In this document: positions 33,274-42,202 of the stretch, piece after piece
Position numbering within the stretch: the stretch's first letter is position 1
Layout: every line of letters begins with the position of its first letter
NCBI GenBank assembly: GCA_910578175.1
Contig: CAJTPF010000004.1
Coordinates: 78,090-142,089, forward strand
Source of the DNA: an uncultured Lachnospiraceae bacterium
Lineage (GTDB): Bacteria > Bacillota > Clostridia > Lachnospirales > Lachnospiraceae
Length of the DNA stretch: 64,000 nt
Direction of reading: 5' to 3'
The notes under the pieces: generated by a model
What the model was told of the DNA's origin: nothing
Databases searched by the model: none
What the model saw: only the letters and a program-made list of their open reading frames with translations
Program-made: the position numbers and the translations under genes

Positions 33274-34554
33274 CTATGTCCTCCGCATCTTAATGTTAAC
33301 TCCGAGTTCCCTGAAATCACGTTCCAGATTTTCATATCCCCGCTCTATATATTCCGCATCTTCCACGATGGTTTCACCGTCCGCCACCAGTCCTGCGATT
33401 ACCAGCGCTGCACCTCCCCGAAGGTCCGGCGCCGAAACCCTGCAGCCGGTCAGCCGGCTGACCCCGTTGATCAGCGCTACCCGCTCGCTGACCACCTGAA
33501 TATCCGCTCCCATTTTTTTCAGCATATCCGCCGTATTCAGACGGTTTTCGAATACGTTTTCGACAACGATGCCGGTTTCCGCCTTTTTACTCATCACCGC
33601 CATAAACTGGGACTGCATATCGGTGGGGAATCCCGGATATGGTGCTGTGGAAATGATAAAATCACCTGCATACATATGATGTTCCGGCAGAACCCGGGCT
33701 TCCAGCGTCATGTAATCCTCCTGACAGGTATATTTCAGCCCCATCCGTGCACAGAGCATCATTACTTCCGAATCGATATGTGGCCGTACACCGCGCAATA
33801 CGATTCTTCCGCCTGCAGCCACGGCTGCTGCGGCAAACGTACCGGCAACGATCCGGTCGGAGCCGATGGTATACCGGCTTTCATGAAGTTCCTTTACTCC
33901 TTTTATCATGATCCTGGAGCTGCCGGCTCCGGTGATATCGGCTCCCATCCCGTTTAACATATTGCAGAGTTCAACGATTTCCGGCTCTCTGGCAACATTT
34001 TCCAGGATCACAATATATCCGTCGGATAATACCGATGCCAGAATTCCGTTTTCCGTGGCGCCCACACTGGCATACCGCAGTATCATATGGCAGTCTCCGT
34101 GAATCCTGCCGGATGCCGTGATCCTCTCATCATCATGCTCTTCCGTTTCATACCCCAGTTCCCGGAATATTTCCAGATGAATATCTATTTTCCGGTTTCC
34201 GATCTTACAGCCTCCGGGATAGGAAAGCCGGACACTGCCCATTCTCCCCAGCAGAACTCCCAGCAGGACCACGGAAGAACGGAGCTTTTTTACATCTGCA
34301 GCGGGTATATCGGCATAATCCGTTTCGGAAGCATCGATGACCAGACTTTTTTTCTCCCGTCTGCAGGTACATCCGATCGATTCAAGCAATCCTGTCATTT
34401 CCCTGACATCTGAAATATCAGGACAATTATCAAGAACGGTAACTCCTTTGCAGAGAACTGCAGCAGCTATCATCGGCAATGCAGCATTTTTTGAGCCCTG
34501 CAGTTCAATTTCCCCATACAGACCATTCGGTCTTGTTAATTGAAAATATGACAT
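33274..34554 (-). CDS. murA: UDP-N-acetylglucosamine 1-carboxyvinyltransferase
   Basis: Transfers enolpyruvate from PEP to UDP-GlcNAc, the first committed step of peptidoglycan synthesis. The 426 residues contain GEIELQGSKNAALPMIAAA with the conserved Lys-Asn pair, the PEP-reactive cysteine in PGGCKIGNRKIDIHL (so fosfomycin sensitivity is expected from the residue), and the SQFMAV and GGAALVIAGLVADG segments. Gram-positive bacteria often have two murA copies; only this one is in the window. It lies between ftsW and divIB, where other Firmicutes usually carry murG and murB. Confidence 0.95.
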   Translation of the reverse strand: MSYFQLTRPNGLYGEIELQGSKNAALPMIAAAVLCKGVTVLDNCPDISDVREMTGLLESIGCTCRREKKSLVIDASETDYADIPAADVKKLRSSVVLLGVLLGRMGSVRLSYPGGCKIGNRKIDIHLEIFRELGYETEEHDDERITASGRIHGDCHMILRYASVGATENGILASVLSDGYIVILENVAREPEIVELCNMLNGMGADITGAGSSRIMIKGVKELHESRYTIGSDRIVAGTFAAAAVAAGGRIVLRGVRPHIDSEVMMLCARMGLKYTCQEDYMTLEARVLPEHHMYAGDFIISTAPYPGFPTDMQSQFMAVMSKKAETGIVVENVFENRLNTADMLKKMGADIQVVSERVALINGVSRLTGCRVSAPDLRGGAALVIAGLVADGETIVEDAEYIERGYENLERDFRELGVNIKMRRT

Positions 34555-34649
34555 ATGCTCCCATCCGTTACTACATCAGCTATCCTTTGATGCAGACTGA
34601 CAACAACTATTTCTATATTATATTCACCACATGGGGTTTTGTTACCAGA

Positions 34650-35780
34650 TTACTCAAAACGGATTCTTTTTGAAACGGATAATACCAGACCGATCTCTGC
34701 CAGAAGGCATAATGTGGAGCTTCCTCCATAACTGACAAACGGCAGGGTAACACCCGTATTCGGCATTGCATTTGTAACAACCGCAATATTCATCACGACC
34801 TGCAGAGCAATATGTGCCATTACTCCCACCACCAGCATGGAACCGAATAAATTTCCCGCATTGTTGGCGATTATCATAAATCTCCAGATTAAAAAAATAA
34901 ACAGTAAAATGACTGCAATCCCTCCGATCAGTCCCAGTTCCTCACAGATAACCGTAAATATCATATCGTTTTGCGCTTCCGGTATATATCCCAGTTTCTG
35001 TATCCCTTTTCCCAGACCCTTGCCAAAAAGGCCGCCGGAACCCAGTGCATATAAAGACTGCATGGTCTGATATCCGCCGTCATTGGGATATGCCTCCGGA
35101 TTCAGCCAGACGTTGAACCGCTCCAGACGATAGGGTTCTGCAATAATGGCAACGATCACCGCCGCCACACCCATGCCGGCGATCTCCACAAAATATATGA
35201 TCCTGGGACATGAGACAAATAACATTATGGCGCCGATTCCGGCAATCACAATAGCAGAACTTAAATTGCTGGTAACAACAGCCACCATTCCTGCGATTAT
35301 AATGGTATAGACAAGACCGGTAAAAAACACCCTGGCATTTTTCAACCGTTTGGAATTCCGGTTAATAAAGAACGCCATAAAAATTATCAGTCCCAACTTT
35401 GCAACCTCACTGGGCTGAACGCTCATTCCCAGATTGATCCAGCGTCTGGCACCGTTTCGCTCAATACCCAAAGGAGAAAGAACCATCAAAATCAACAGTA
35501 CGGAGCCTGCAAATGCCAGAAGGGCCATCGCCGGTTTATTGAACCATTCATAATTCAGACGGATCACAACTACCATAACTCCAAATCCCAAAACCGTTGA
35601 CAGCAGCTGTTTTTTCAGATAATAGCCGGAATCACCATATTCCATTGCCGACTCATAGTAACTGGCGCTATAAAGCATAACAAGCCCAAAGCAAAGCATA
35701 AAAATAACGATAAACAATAAACTGTAATCAAAATATACTCCGCCCTGATGCGAATTTCTTTTTCCTGCTCTCTGACCCAT
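34650..35780 (-). CDS. ftsW: Septal peptidoglycan glycosyltransferase FtsW/SpoVE (SEDS family)
   Basis: Ten-helix SEDS protein that polymerises lipid II together with a class B PBP. Family marks are LYSASYYES after helix 1, LGIERNGARRWINLG, the PSEVAKLG motif, the catalytic-loop region YPNDGGYQTMQSLYALGSGGLFGKGLGKG, and NTGVTLPFVSYGGSS. The start is taken as the ATG at 35780 with GAGGA 5 nt upstream (376 residues); a TTG at 35831 without a ribosome binding site would add 17. FtsW and SpoVE cannot be told apart by sequence here. It follows murD in the dcw order. Confidence 0.93.
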   Translation of the reverse strand: MGQRAGKRNSHQGGVYFDYSLLFIVIFMLCFGLVMLYSASYYESAMEYGDSGYYLKKQLLSTVLGFGVMVVVIRLNYEWFNKPAMALLAFAGSVLLILMVLSPLGIERNGARRWINLGMSVQPSEVAKLGLIIFMAFFINRNSKRLKNARVFFTGLVYTIIIAGMVAVVTSNLSSAIVIAGIGAIMLFVSCPRIIYFVEIAGMGVAAVIVAIIAEPYRLERFNVWLNPEAYPNDGGYQTMQSLYALGSGGLFGKGLGKGIQKLGYIPEAQNDMIFTVICEELGLIGGIAVILLFIFLIWRFMIIANNAGNLFGSMLVVGVMAHIALQVVMNIAVVTNAMPNTGVTLPFVSYGGSSTLCLLAEIGLVLSVSKRIRFE

Positions 35781-35835
35781 ATCTTTCCTCATTTCTGCCT
35801 GTTTTCCCTGTCCTGATCTATCGACAGCCAATTAT

Positions 35836-37179
35836 CTACAAACTATTCACATATTTCTTAAACAATCTTCCTCTCTCCTCATAACTTTTAAACATATCCC
35901 AGCTTGCACAGGCCGGGGACAACAGTACGGCATATCCTTCTCCTGCCCGTTCTGCCGAAACCGCCACGGCTTCTTCCAGAGAATCCACACAGGTATAGTC
36001 CTTATATCCGTGACGTTCCGCAGTCTCTGCAATCTTATCCCTGGTGGCTCCCAGCAATACCAGATGTCTGATCTTCCCTCCAAAGGCTTCCAGCCATTCG
36101 TCATACTCCGAACCTTTATCATATCCGCCGGCTATGAGCACCGTAGGTCTGGTCATTGCCTCAATGGCCTTTATCGATGCATCCGTATTGGTTCCTTTGG
36201 AATCATTATAATAAATGACCCCCTGTTTCTCTGCAACATATTCAATCCTATGTTCTACCGCATTAAAATTGCGGATGGTTTCCCTGATGATTTCTGCCGG
36301 AACCTTCATGACCATCGCTATGGCTGCAGCAGCCATCACATTTTCTATATTATGTATTCCCACCAGCTTCATTTCATGGGCACCGCATATAAATGTTTCG
36401 GTTCCGTGTTCCCGGTATACAATGTTTCCGCCATTCAGACAGATACCCTCCGGCAGAACGCGGCGGCTGCTGAAATACAGTACACGGTTCTTTAATTTTT
36501 CCGCTTCTCTTCTTAAGATATCATCTTCATAATTTAATACACAAACCTGATGTTCTTCCTGATTTCTGGCAATACTCATTTTAACAGCCGTATAATTTTC
36601 CATGGTATAATGCCGGTTCAGATGATCCGGTGTTATATTTAATACAGCCGATACCACCGGCTTGAATTTCTGTACGGATTCCAGCTGAAAGCTGCTGATC
36701 TCCGCAACCGTCACCGTATCCAGTCCGGTATCTGAAGCCACTGATGTATATGCCGTTCCGATATTTCCCACAACAAAGACACTTTCAAAATGATTTTTCA
36801 TGATCTCTCCTGTCAGAGCCGTGGTCGTGGTCTTTCCGTTGGTTCCGGTAATACCGATCACCCTGCCTTTTGAATACCGGTATGCCAGCTCGATTTCTCC
36901 CCAGATTTCCACTCCGCAGTCTCTGACACGGGTCACAATCTCCGAATCAATGGGAATTCCCGGACTGATGACCATGATATCCACAGCATCGATGACTTCC
37001 TGCGGCAATTCACCGATAACGATTTTCACATCTTTATTTCCGTCCAGTCTGGCCCGGATCTCTTCCTCTGTCAATGCCTCATTTCCATCATAAAGAGTAA
37101 TATCCGAAGCATTCCTGCCCAATAATTTCACTGCACCGATTCCGCTGATTCCCGAACCTGCAACCAGGTATCTCTTCAT
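35836..37179 (-). CDS. murD: UDP-N-acetylmuramoyl-L-alanine--D-glutamate ligase
   Basis: Adds D-glutamate to UDP-MurNAc-L-Ala in the cytoplasm. The 447 residues show an N-terminal Rossmann-like domain (VAGSGISGIGAVKLL), the ATP loop GITGTNGKTTTTALTGEI, the central catalytic residues around LNITPDHLNRH, the C-terminal Rossmann domain (YNDSKGTNTDASIKAIEAM) and LLSPACASWDMFKSYEERG. All parts of a full Mur ligase are present. It follows mraY and precedes ftsW as in Bacillus. AGG 10 nt before the ATG is a fair ribosome binding site. Confidence 0.95.
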   Translation of the reverse strand: MKRYLVAGSGISGIGAVKLLGRNASDITLYDGNEALTEEEIRARLDGNKDVKIVIGELPQEVIDAVDIMVISPGIPIDSEIVTRVRDCGVEIWGEIELAYRYSKGRVIGITGTNGKTTTTALTGEIMKNHFESVFVVGNIGTAYTSVASDTGLDTVTVAEISSFQLESVQKFKPVVSAVLNITPDHLNRHYTMENYTAVKMSIARNQEEHQVCVLNYEDDILRREAEKLKNRVLYFSSRRVLPEGICLNGGNIVYREHGTETFICGAHEMKLVGIHNIENVMAAAAIAMVMKVPAEIIRETIRNFNAVEHRIEYVAEKQGVIYYNDSKGTNTDASIKAIEAMTRPTVLIAGGYDKGSEYDEWLEAFGGKIRHLVLLGATRDKIAETAERHGYKDYTCVDSLEEAVAVSAERAGEGYAVLLSPACASWDMFKSYEERGRLFKKYVNSL

Positions 37180-37221
37180 ATGTTTATACCTATTCCTTTC
37201 TATTCTATAATACTTATGATC

Positions 37222-37301
37222 AGGTGATTCCGAAACTCATGGTCATAAACCGCAAGCCGCTGAAACTTCCGACTTATGACCACGAGTTTCACAATTGCCT
37301 G
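37222..37301 (-). other. Long imperfect hairpin between mraY and murD
   Basis: Arms 37232-37248 and 37274-37290 (gaaactc(a/g)tggtcataa) pair over 17 bp, and the single difference gives a G-U wobble in minus-strand RNA. Flanking caggtgatt/caattgcctg sequences extend the pairing partly. The 25-nt loop is GC-rich. There is no T-run, so termination is not obvious. Confidence 0.65.
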
Positions 37302-37305
37302 GTTC

Positions 37306-38274
37306 CTATAATGCAAGATATGCAATCATACACATGACCGCAGTTACCGTTGCAAATACGGTAACAACCCTGGTTTCCGACCAGCCGCATAATTCAAAAT
37401 GGTGATGGATAGGTGCCATTTTAAATATCCGCTTTCCCTTGGTAGCCTTAAAATAGGATACCTGAAGCATAACGGATATCACCTCCATCAGATAAACAAA
37501 CGCAATGATCAATAAAAAAATAGGCATCTGCATCATATAGGCGGTGGAAGCCACAAATCCCCCCAGGGCCAGAGATCCTGTATCCCCCATAAACACCCGT
37601 GCCGGATATACATTAAACAGCAGAAAGCCCAGCAGGCTTCCCGCTACGGCGCCGGTAATGGTTTCCAATCCTGCACGGTGAACCATGGAGATCACCGTAA
37701 AAAATACTGCGATCATGATAGTCACTCCTGTGGCAAGACCATCGAGACCATCGGTAAAATTGGCGCCGTTTACCGTTCCGATGACCACAAAAAACAACAT
37801 TGGCACAAAAAGGATCCCCACGTCCAGATATTTTCCCTGTTCGAACCCTCCGGTAAAAGGAATCAGCATTTTAGTGCTGACATCAGAATATTTGGTCAGA
37901 TAACAGGCAAAAACCCCGGTAATGACAATCTGAAACAACATTTTCTGCCATGCCCGCAATCCAAGGGAACGTTTCATGACTATCTTGATATAATCATCCA
38001 GAAATCCAATCAAACCAAATCCCAGCGTAACAAACAACACCGGAATGATCTGTCTGTTGTTTTTAAAAAACAGCAGAGAGGTTAAAACTATGGAAGACAG
38101 AATGATCAGGCCGCCCATGGTAGGAGTACCCGTTTTCTTTAAATGTTCCTTTGGCCCTTCCTCCCGTACATTCTGGCCGAATTTCAGTTTTTTTAAAAAT
38201 GGTATTATGATCGGACAAAGGATCACACTCAGTCCGAACGAAATCAAAACCGCTATTAATATCTCATTATGCAT
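37306..38274 (-). CDS. mraY: Phospho-N-acetylmuramoyl-pentapeptide-transferase
   Basis: Makes lipid I from UDP-MurNAc-pentapeptide and undecaprenyl phosphate. This is a 322-residue, ten-helix membrane protein. The motifs HLKKTGTPTMGGL, FLDDYIKIV (metal-binding Asp pair), NGANFTDGLDGLATG and the cytoplasmic MAPIHHHFELCGWSE loop are all visible, so the active site is complete. Strong GAGG before the ATG. It lies between the SpoVD-like PBP and murD. In this organism murE and murF are not beside it; murE is 22 kb away. Confidence 0.96.
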   Translation of the reverse strand: MHNEILIAVLISFGLSVILCPIIIPFLKKLKFGQNVREEGPKEHLKKTGTPTMGGLIILSSIVLTSLLFFKNNRQIIPVLFVTLGFGLIGFLDDYIKIVMKRSLGLRAWQKMLFQIVITGVFACYLTKYSDVSTKMLIPFTGGFEQGKYLDVGILFVPMLFFVVIGTVNGANFTDGLDGLATGVTIMIAVFFTVISMVHRAGLETITGAVAGSLLGFLLFNVYPARVFMGDTGSLALGGFVASTAYMMQMPIFLLIIAFVYLMEVISVMLQVSYFKATKGKRIFKMAPIHHHFELCGWSETRVVTVFATVTAVMCMIAYLAL

Positions 38275-38325
38275 ACCCTACCTCGTTCTTGTGCAGTATT
38301 AGTATAATATTATTTATTCAATTAA

Positions 38326-40050
38326 TCAATCTTTTTTAATCTGTAAATAAGGCAATATATTTTCGTATAACTCCCGGATTACCGGTGCCGCTATGGTTCC
38401 GCCGTAATAAATCCCCTCCGGTTCATCGATAATACAGATCGCGATGACCTGTGGGTCGTCAGCCGGTGCAAAACCGATAAAGGAAGATATATATTTATGT
38501 GCGCTTCGTGGTAATTTCTGGGAGGTAGCCGTCTTTCCGCCAATGGCGTACCCCTCGATGATCGCATTTTTTCCGCCGCCTTCCGATACTACTTTTTCCA
38601 GCATAAACTTCATTTCTTCCGACGTTTTTGAGCTTACAGCCCCGGAAGTGACGGGATATTCAAACGTCTTAAGCAGATTTCCGTTATTATCTTCCACTGC
38701 TACGCCAAAATGGGGGGTTACCAGATTTCCGCCGTTTATCACTGCACTGGCAGCTGTCAGCAGCTGCAACGGCGTAATCTGAAAAGACTGTCCGAAAGAC
38801 ATGGTAGCCAGTTCCACGGTTCCCACATTTTCCAGTTTATGAATAATGGTTCCGGCTTCTCCCGGCAGATCCACTCCGGTTTTTGTCATCAGTCCCAGCT
38901 TATTCATGTAATAAAAAAAACGTTCTGGTCCCACACGCAGTCCCACATCCATAAACACCGGATTACAGGAATTCATAATACCCTGCACAAAGCTTTCCGC
39001 TCCGTGTCCGCCGTTTTTATGGCAGCGGATCCTTCTGTCTTCCACAATCCGGAATCCCGGACAGCTGAATGTACTTTCTTTTGTTACCACGCCTTCTTCC
39101 AGTCCGGCTGTGGCAGTTACGATCTTAAAGGTCGAACCGGGTTCATAAGTATCATTGATACACTGGTTTCTCCACATCTTATTCAGAAGCTTCTGAAATT
39201 CCTCCCCGCTCACCTCAGAATCCGGCGTATAATTTAATTCAAACGGAGTGTTCAGATTGAACTCCGGCACATTTACCATCGCATATATTTCTCCATTCTG
39301 GGGATTCATTACGATGATGGATACATAATTTGCCTGTTTTGCTTCCAATACCTTCGATGCAGCCTGTTCCGCATACTTTTGTATATTCACATCCAGACTT
39401 GTATATAAATTATTACCCGGCACGGATTCCTTCCGGTTCTCTGCCATACCGTCCAGTTCAATTCCTTTGGCATCGGTCATCGTCAGTATCTTTCCGTTGG
39501 TTCCCTTCAGATACTGCTCATACTGGACTTCCAGGCCGATAATCCCCTGGTTATCCGCACCGGTAAATCCAAGTACTTTGGAAGCCATGGAATCATATGG
39601 ATAATAACGTTTAAAATCCTCATCTACTTTTACTCCGTCCAGATTGTAATTTCTGATCTTATCACCGGTTTCCTTATCCACATTGGATTTCACCTTTTCA
39701 CGTACACTGACCTTCTCCACGCTTTTCCGCACTTTTTCGGTATCCATTCCCAGTTCTGTGCTGAGTACGCTGATCACCCGTTCCGCATCCGTGATCTGGC
39801 TATGGACCACCGAGATCGTACAAACCGTTTTATTTGTGGCAATCACTTCTCCGTTTCTGTCTAATATTTCTCCCCTCGGTGCCTTTATTTCCCGCTCCCG
39901 CTCATGTAAATCACGGGCTGCAGCTGAATACTCTTCCGAACAGAATATCATTAAATACGCAAGTCTGATGGTCACATAAAATGTAACCACCAGAACGATT
40001 GACATGATTATAAATATTCTTTTCCGATACTGACTTTTATTGTTAAACAT
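38326..40050 (-). CDS. Class B penicillin-binding protein, SpoVD-like
   Basis: 574 residues: a short cytoplasmic tail, one transmembrane helix (IFIIMSIVLVVTFYVTIRLAYLM), the PBP dimerisation domain (EIKAPRGEILDRNGEVIA) and a transpeptidase domain with the SxxK serine in GSTFKIVTAT and SxN as SCN in IMNSCNPVF. The third motif reads KTA (residues 506-508, IGGKTATSQ) where KTG is usual. No PASTA repeat follows, although Bacillus SpoVD has one. It sits directly before mraY, the position of spoVD in Bacillus, and a sigma-E-like promoter lies just upstream. These support a spore-cortex role, but division PBP function cannot be ruled out. Confidence 0.85.
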   Translation of the reverse strand: MFNNKSQYRKRIFIIMSIVLVVTFYVTIRLAYLMIFCSEEYSAAARDLHEREREIKAPRGEILDRNGEVIATNKTVCTISVVHSQITDAERVISVLSTELGMDTEKVRKSVEKVSVREKVKSNVDKETGDKIRNYNLDGVKVDEDFKRYYPYDSMASKVLGFTGADNQGIIGLEVQYEQYLKGTNGKILTMTDAKGIELDGMAENRKESVPGNNLYTSLDVNIQKYAEQAASKVLEAKQANYVSIIVMNPQNGEIYAMVNVPEFNLNTPFELNYTPDSEVSGEEFQKLLNKMWRNQCINDTYEPGSTFKIVTATAGLEEGVVTKESTFSCPGFRIVEDRRIRCHKNGGHGAESFVQGIMNSCNPVFMDVGLRVGPERFFYYMNKLGLMTKTGVDLPGEAGTIIHKLENVGTVELATMSFGQSFQITPLQLLTAASAVINGGNLVTPHFGVAVEDNNGNLLKTFEYPVTSGAVSSKTSEEMKFMLEKVVSEGGGKNAIIEGYAIGGKTATSQKLPRSAHKYISSFIGFAPADDPQVIAICIIDEPEGIYYGGTIAAPVIRELYENILPYLQIKKD

Positions 40051-40079
40051 ATTCCTCCGCCGCTGGTAGTATTCATTAT

Positions 40080-40107
40080 AATGTATTAGCTTATTATGAG
40101 AATATGC
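40080..40107 (-). promoter_or_regulatory. Candidate sigma-E promoter before the SpoVD-like PBP
   Basis: On the minus strand GCATATT fits the sigma-E -35 consensus KMATATT, and AATACATT matches 7 of 8 positions of the -10 consensus CATACANT. The gap is 13 bp, one less than the published 14-15. It lies 30 bp before the start codon in the 75-bp gap between the two PBPs. Confidence 0.5.
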
Positions 40108-40125
40108 TTTTTTTAGAAATAATTT

Positions 40126-42114
40126 TTATTCCCCTGCTGAGGTTTCTCCCGACGGCTCCATAAAATCACCGCCTTCATAGCTTTCATCTTCACTGGGATT
40201 CAATGGAACCGTAGTTTCTCCTTCTGTCTGGTTCTCTGTTTCCTGAGGCGCAGAAGTCGTAGTTTCGATCTCCTCCGGACTGTCAGGAAATATGTTCATA
40301 TACGGCAATGCTTCCCCCATAATGGAACTGAATAACCTGCAGGCATAACTGCTGCTTCCCGGATCTGGTACCTGAGGTGCATCCACAATGACATAACACA
40401 GCAACTGTGGCTTGTTATACGGTGCAAAGCCCATAAATGATAACAGATAACTTTCTTCTGTCTTGTCTAAATGCTGTGCCGTTCCTGTTTTTCCTCCGAT
40501 CTGGTATCCCGGTACTTTTGCGGTTTTTCCTGTTCCTTCTTCAACCGTCCGCCACATGGCGTGACGAATATAATCAGATGTTTTAGCCGTAACTGTCTGC
40601 TTTATCAGCGTATCATCAATATTTTCAACCACTCCGCCATTGGCATTTAATATCTGTTTCACCACATGGGGCTGATAATAATTTCCTCCGTTGATAAGAG
40701 AGGAAAATCCTGCTATCATCTGAACCATGGTCACATTAAATGTCTGGCCAAACGCATTGGTAGCAAGGGAACTGTCCGCCATATTATCCGCTGAAAAAAT
40801 AAGATTTTCACAGCTTGCCTCTCCCGGAAGGTCAATACTGGTTTTCATACCAAAACCGAATTTAGACTGATATTCACAAAATACCGGTTTTCCGATCTGA
40901 AAAGCAATACTCATCAATGCATCATTGCAGGAACTCATCAACGCCTGTTCCGCATTCAGCGTTCCATGCCCTGATGTATTATGACATTTGATTTTGTAAC
41001 CGCCTATAATTTCCGCTCCATCACATACATATGTCTGGTCCGCAGTGATCTTTCCTTCTTCCAGTGCAGTAGCTACCGTAAAAGGCTTTATGGTGGAACC
41101 TGGTTCATAAGAATCACTGATACAATAGTTTCGCCACATTTTGCTAAGATTATTCAGATATTCTTCTTCCGTCATGGCATCAATTTCTTCCTGGGAATAA
41201 TATCCGGTTAAATCTCTGGGATTATTCAGATCATACATATTCTTATTGTCTGCCATGGCAAGAATCTCTCCGTTATTGGGGTCTGCCAGAATGACGGCTA
41301 CCGTTGCCGGATGATATTCCTCCACCCATTTTCCGATCCATTTTTCACAAATGGTCTGTAGTGTCAGATCAATGGTCGATACCACCGTTTGGCCGTTGAT
41401 TTCACTTTTTTTGACCGGGTCCATGATATTATCTTCATTGACATAGCCATATTCCCTGCCGTCCGTTCCGTTCAGATAGTCATTATAATATTCTTCAATC
41501 CCCCATCTTCCCACATTGCCAGATTCCGTAAACCCAATAACAGTGCTGGCAAGGGTGTTATAAGGATACATCCTCTTATACTCTTCCTCAAACCAGATTC
41601 CTTTTACATAAGGATTTTTATCCCGGTTTATGGTAAGTATGTCATTTAATGTTTTGATCTCTTCATACTGCAGCTTTTTTAATGTGACCACATAGCGGCT
41701 GGAAGAGCGGCTCTGAATGGTTTCTGTCAGCGTATTCTTATCCAGTTGCGGAAAGCACTCGGTCAAAGCTTTTAATGTTGGCTCCAGATATTTTTCATTG
41801 CTTAATATTATCACCGGATCCAAAATCAGATTATACACTTTCACGCTGGTTGCCAGAACATTTCCGTTTCTATCCAGAATATTTCCACGCTGATATGGAA
41901 TCACTTTGCTTCCGTATGTCTGCTTGGATAAAACCTGGGCGGCATATTCATCTCCTTTTTGCGTGTTATAATATGTCATAAACCCGCTTAAAGCAATTAA
42001 AACCAGCAGGATCATAACAAATAATCCCACCAGTCTTTTCCGCATTCTTCTTGTCAGTTTCTTTTCTTTTTTTTCCCTGTTTTTTCTCATGGTTCCGGTA
42101 CGATTCTGTTTCAC
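40126..42114 (-). CDS. ftsI: Class B penicillin-binding protein, FtsI/PBP2B-like
   Basis: Septal transpeptidase of 662 residues: basic cytoplasmic tail, one transmembrane helix (LVGLFVMILLVLIALSGFM), the dimerisation domain (VIPYQRGNILDRNGNVLA) and a transpeptidase domain with SxxK in GSTIKPFTVA, SCN in MSSCNDAL and an intact KTG in IGGKTGTAQ. A C-terminal acidic, Thr/Ser/Pro-rich tail of about 55 residues replaces the PASTA repeats of Bacillus PBP2B. The start codon is GTG at 42114 with AAAGGA 12 nt upstream; a downstream ATG is possible. Its place right after ftsL makes it the likely division PBP. Confidence 0.9.
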   Translation of the reverse strand: MKQNRTGTMRKNREKKEKKLTRRMRKRLVGLFVMILLVLIALSGFMTYYNTQKGDEYAAQVLSKQTYGSKVIPYQRGNILDRNGNVLATSVKVYNLILDPVIILSNEKYLEPTLKALTECFPQLDKNTLTETIQSRSSSRYVVTLKKLQYEEIKTLNDILTINRDKNPYVKGIWFEEEYKRMYPYNTLASTVIGFTESGNVGRWGIEEYYNDYLNGTDGREYGYVNEDNIMDPVKKSEINGQTVVSTIDLTLQTICEKWIGKWVEEYHPATVAVILADPNNGEILAMADNKNMYDLNNPRDLTGYYSQEEIDAMTEEEYLNNLSKMWRNYCISDSYEPGSTIKPFTVATALEEGKITADQTYVCDGAEIIGGYKIKCHNTSGHGTLNAEQALMSSCNDALMSIAFQIGKPVFCEYQSKFGFGMKTSIDLPGEASCENLIFSADNMADSSLATNAFGQTFNVTMVQMIAGFSSLINGGNYYQPHVVKQILNANGGVVENIDDTLIKQTVTAKTSDYIRHAMWRTVEEGTGKTAKVPGYQIGGKTGTAQHLDKTEESYLLSFMGFAPYNKPQLLCYVIVDAPQVPDPGSSSYACRLFSSIMGEALPYMNIFPDSPEEIETTTSAPQETENQTEGETTVPLNPSEDESYEGGDFMEPSGETSAGE

Positions 42115-42150
42115 AAGTAAACAAATTCCTTTCTGAAGATTATATAAACA

Positions 42151-42189
42151 ATTGCGAAACTTCTGATATAATATCCTTAGTTTCGCAAT
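42151..42189 (-). other. Intercistronic hairpin between ftsL and ftsI
   Basis: A perfect 11-bp stem (attgcgaaact/agtttcgcaat, 42151-42161 and 42179-42189) encloses a 17-nt AT-rich loop. The core AATTG(C/T)GAAACT is shared with the mraY-murD hairpin. No T-run follows. Confidence 0.6.
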
Positions 42190-42202
42190 AGCTTGTACTC
42201 TT

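Noticed and set aside
33241..33957. 238-codon ORF on the plus strand opposite divIB/murA
   Set aside because: Antisense shadow of murA. His/Arg/Pro-rich composition typical of reverse-strand translation.
42151..42189. Hairpin between ftsL and ftsI as a Rho-independent terminator
   Set aside because: No T-run follows, and termination inside the essential division operon would be unexpected.
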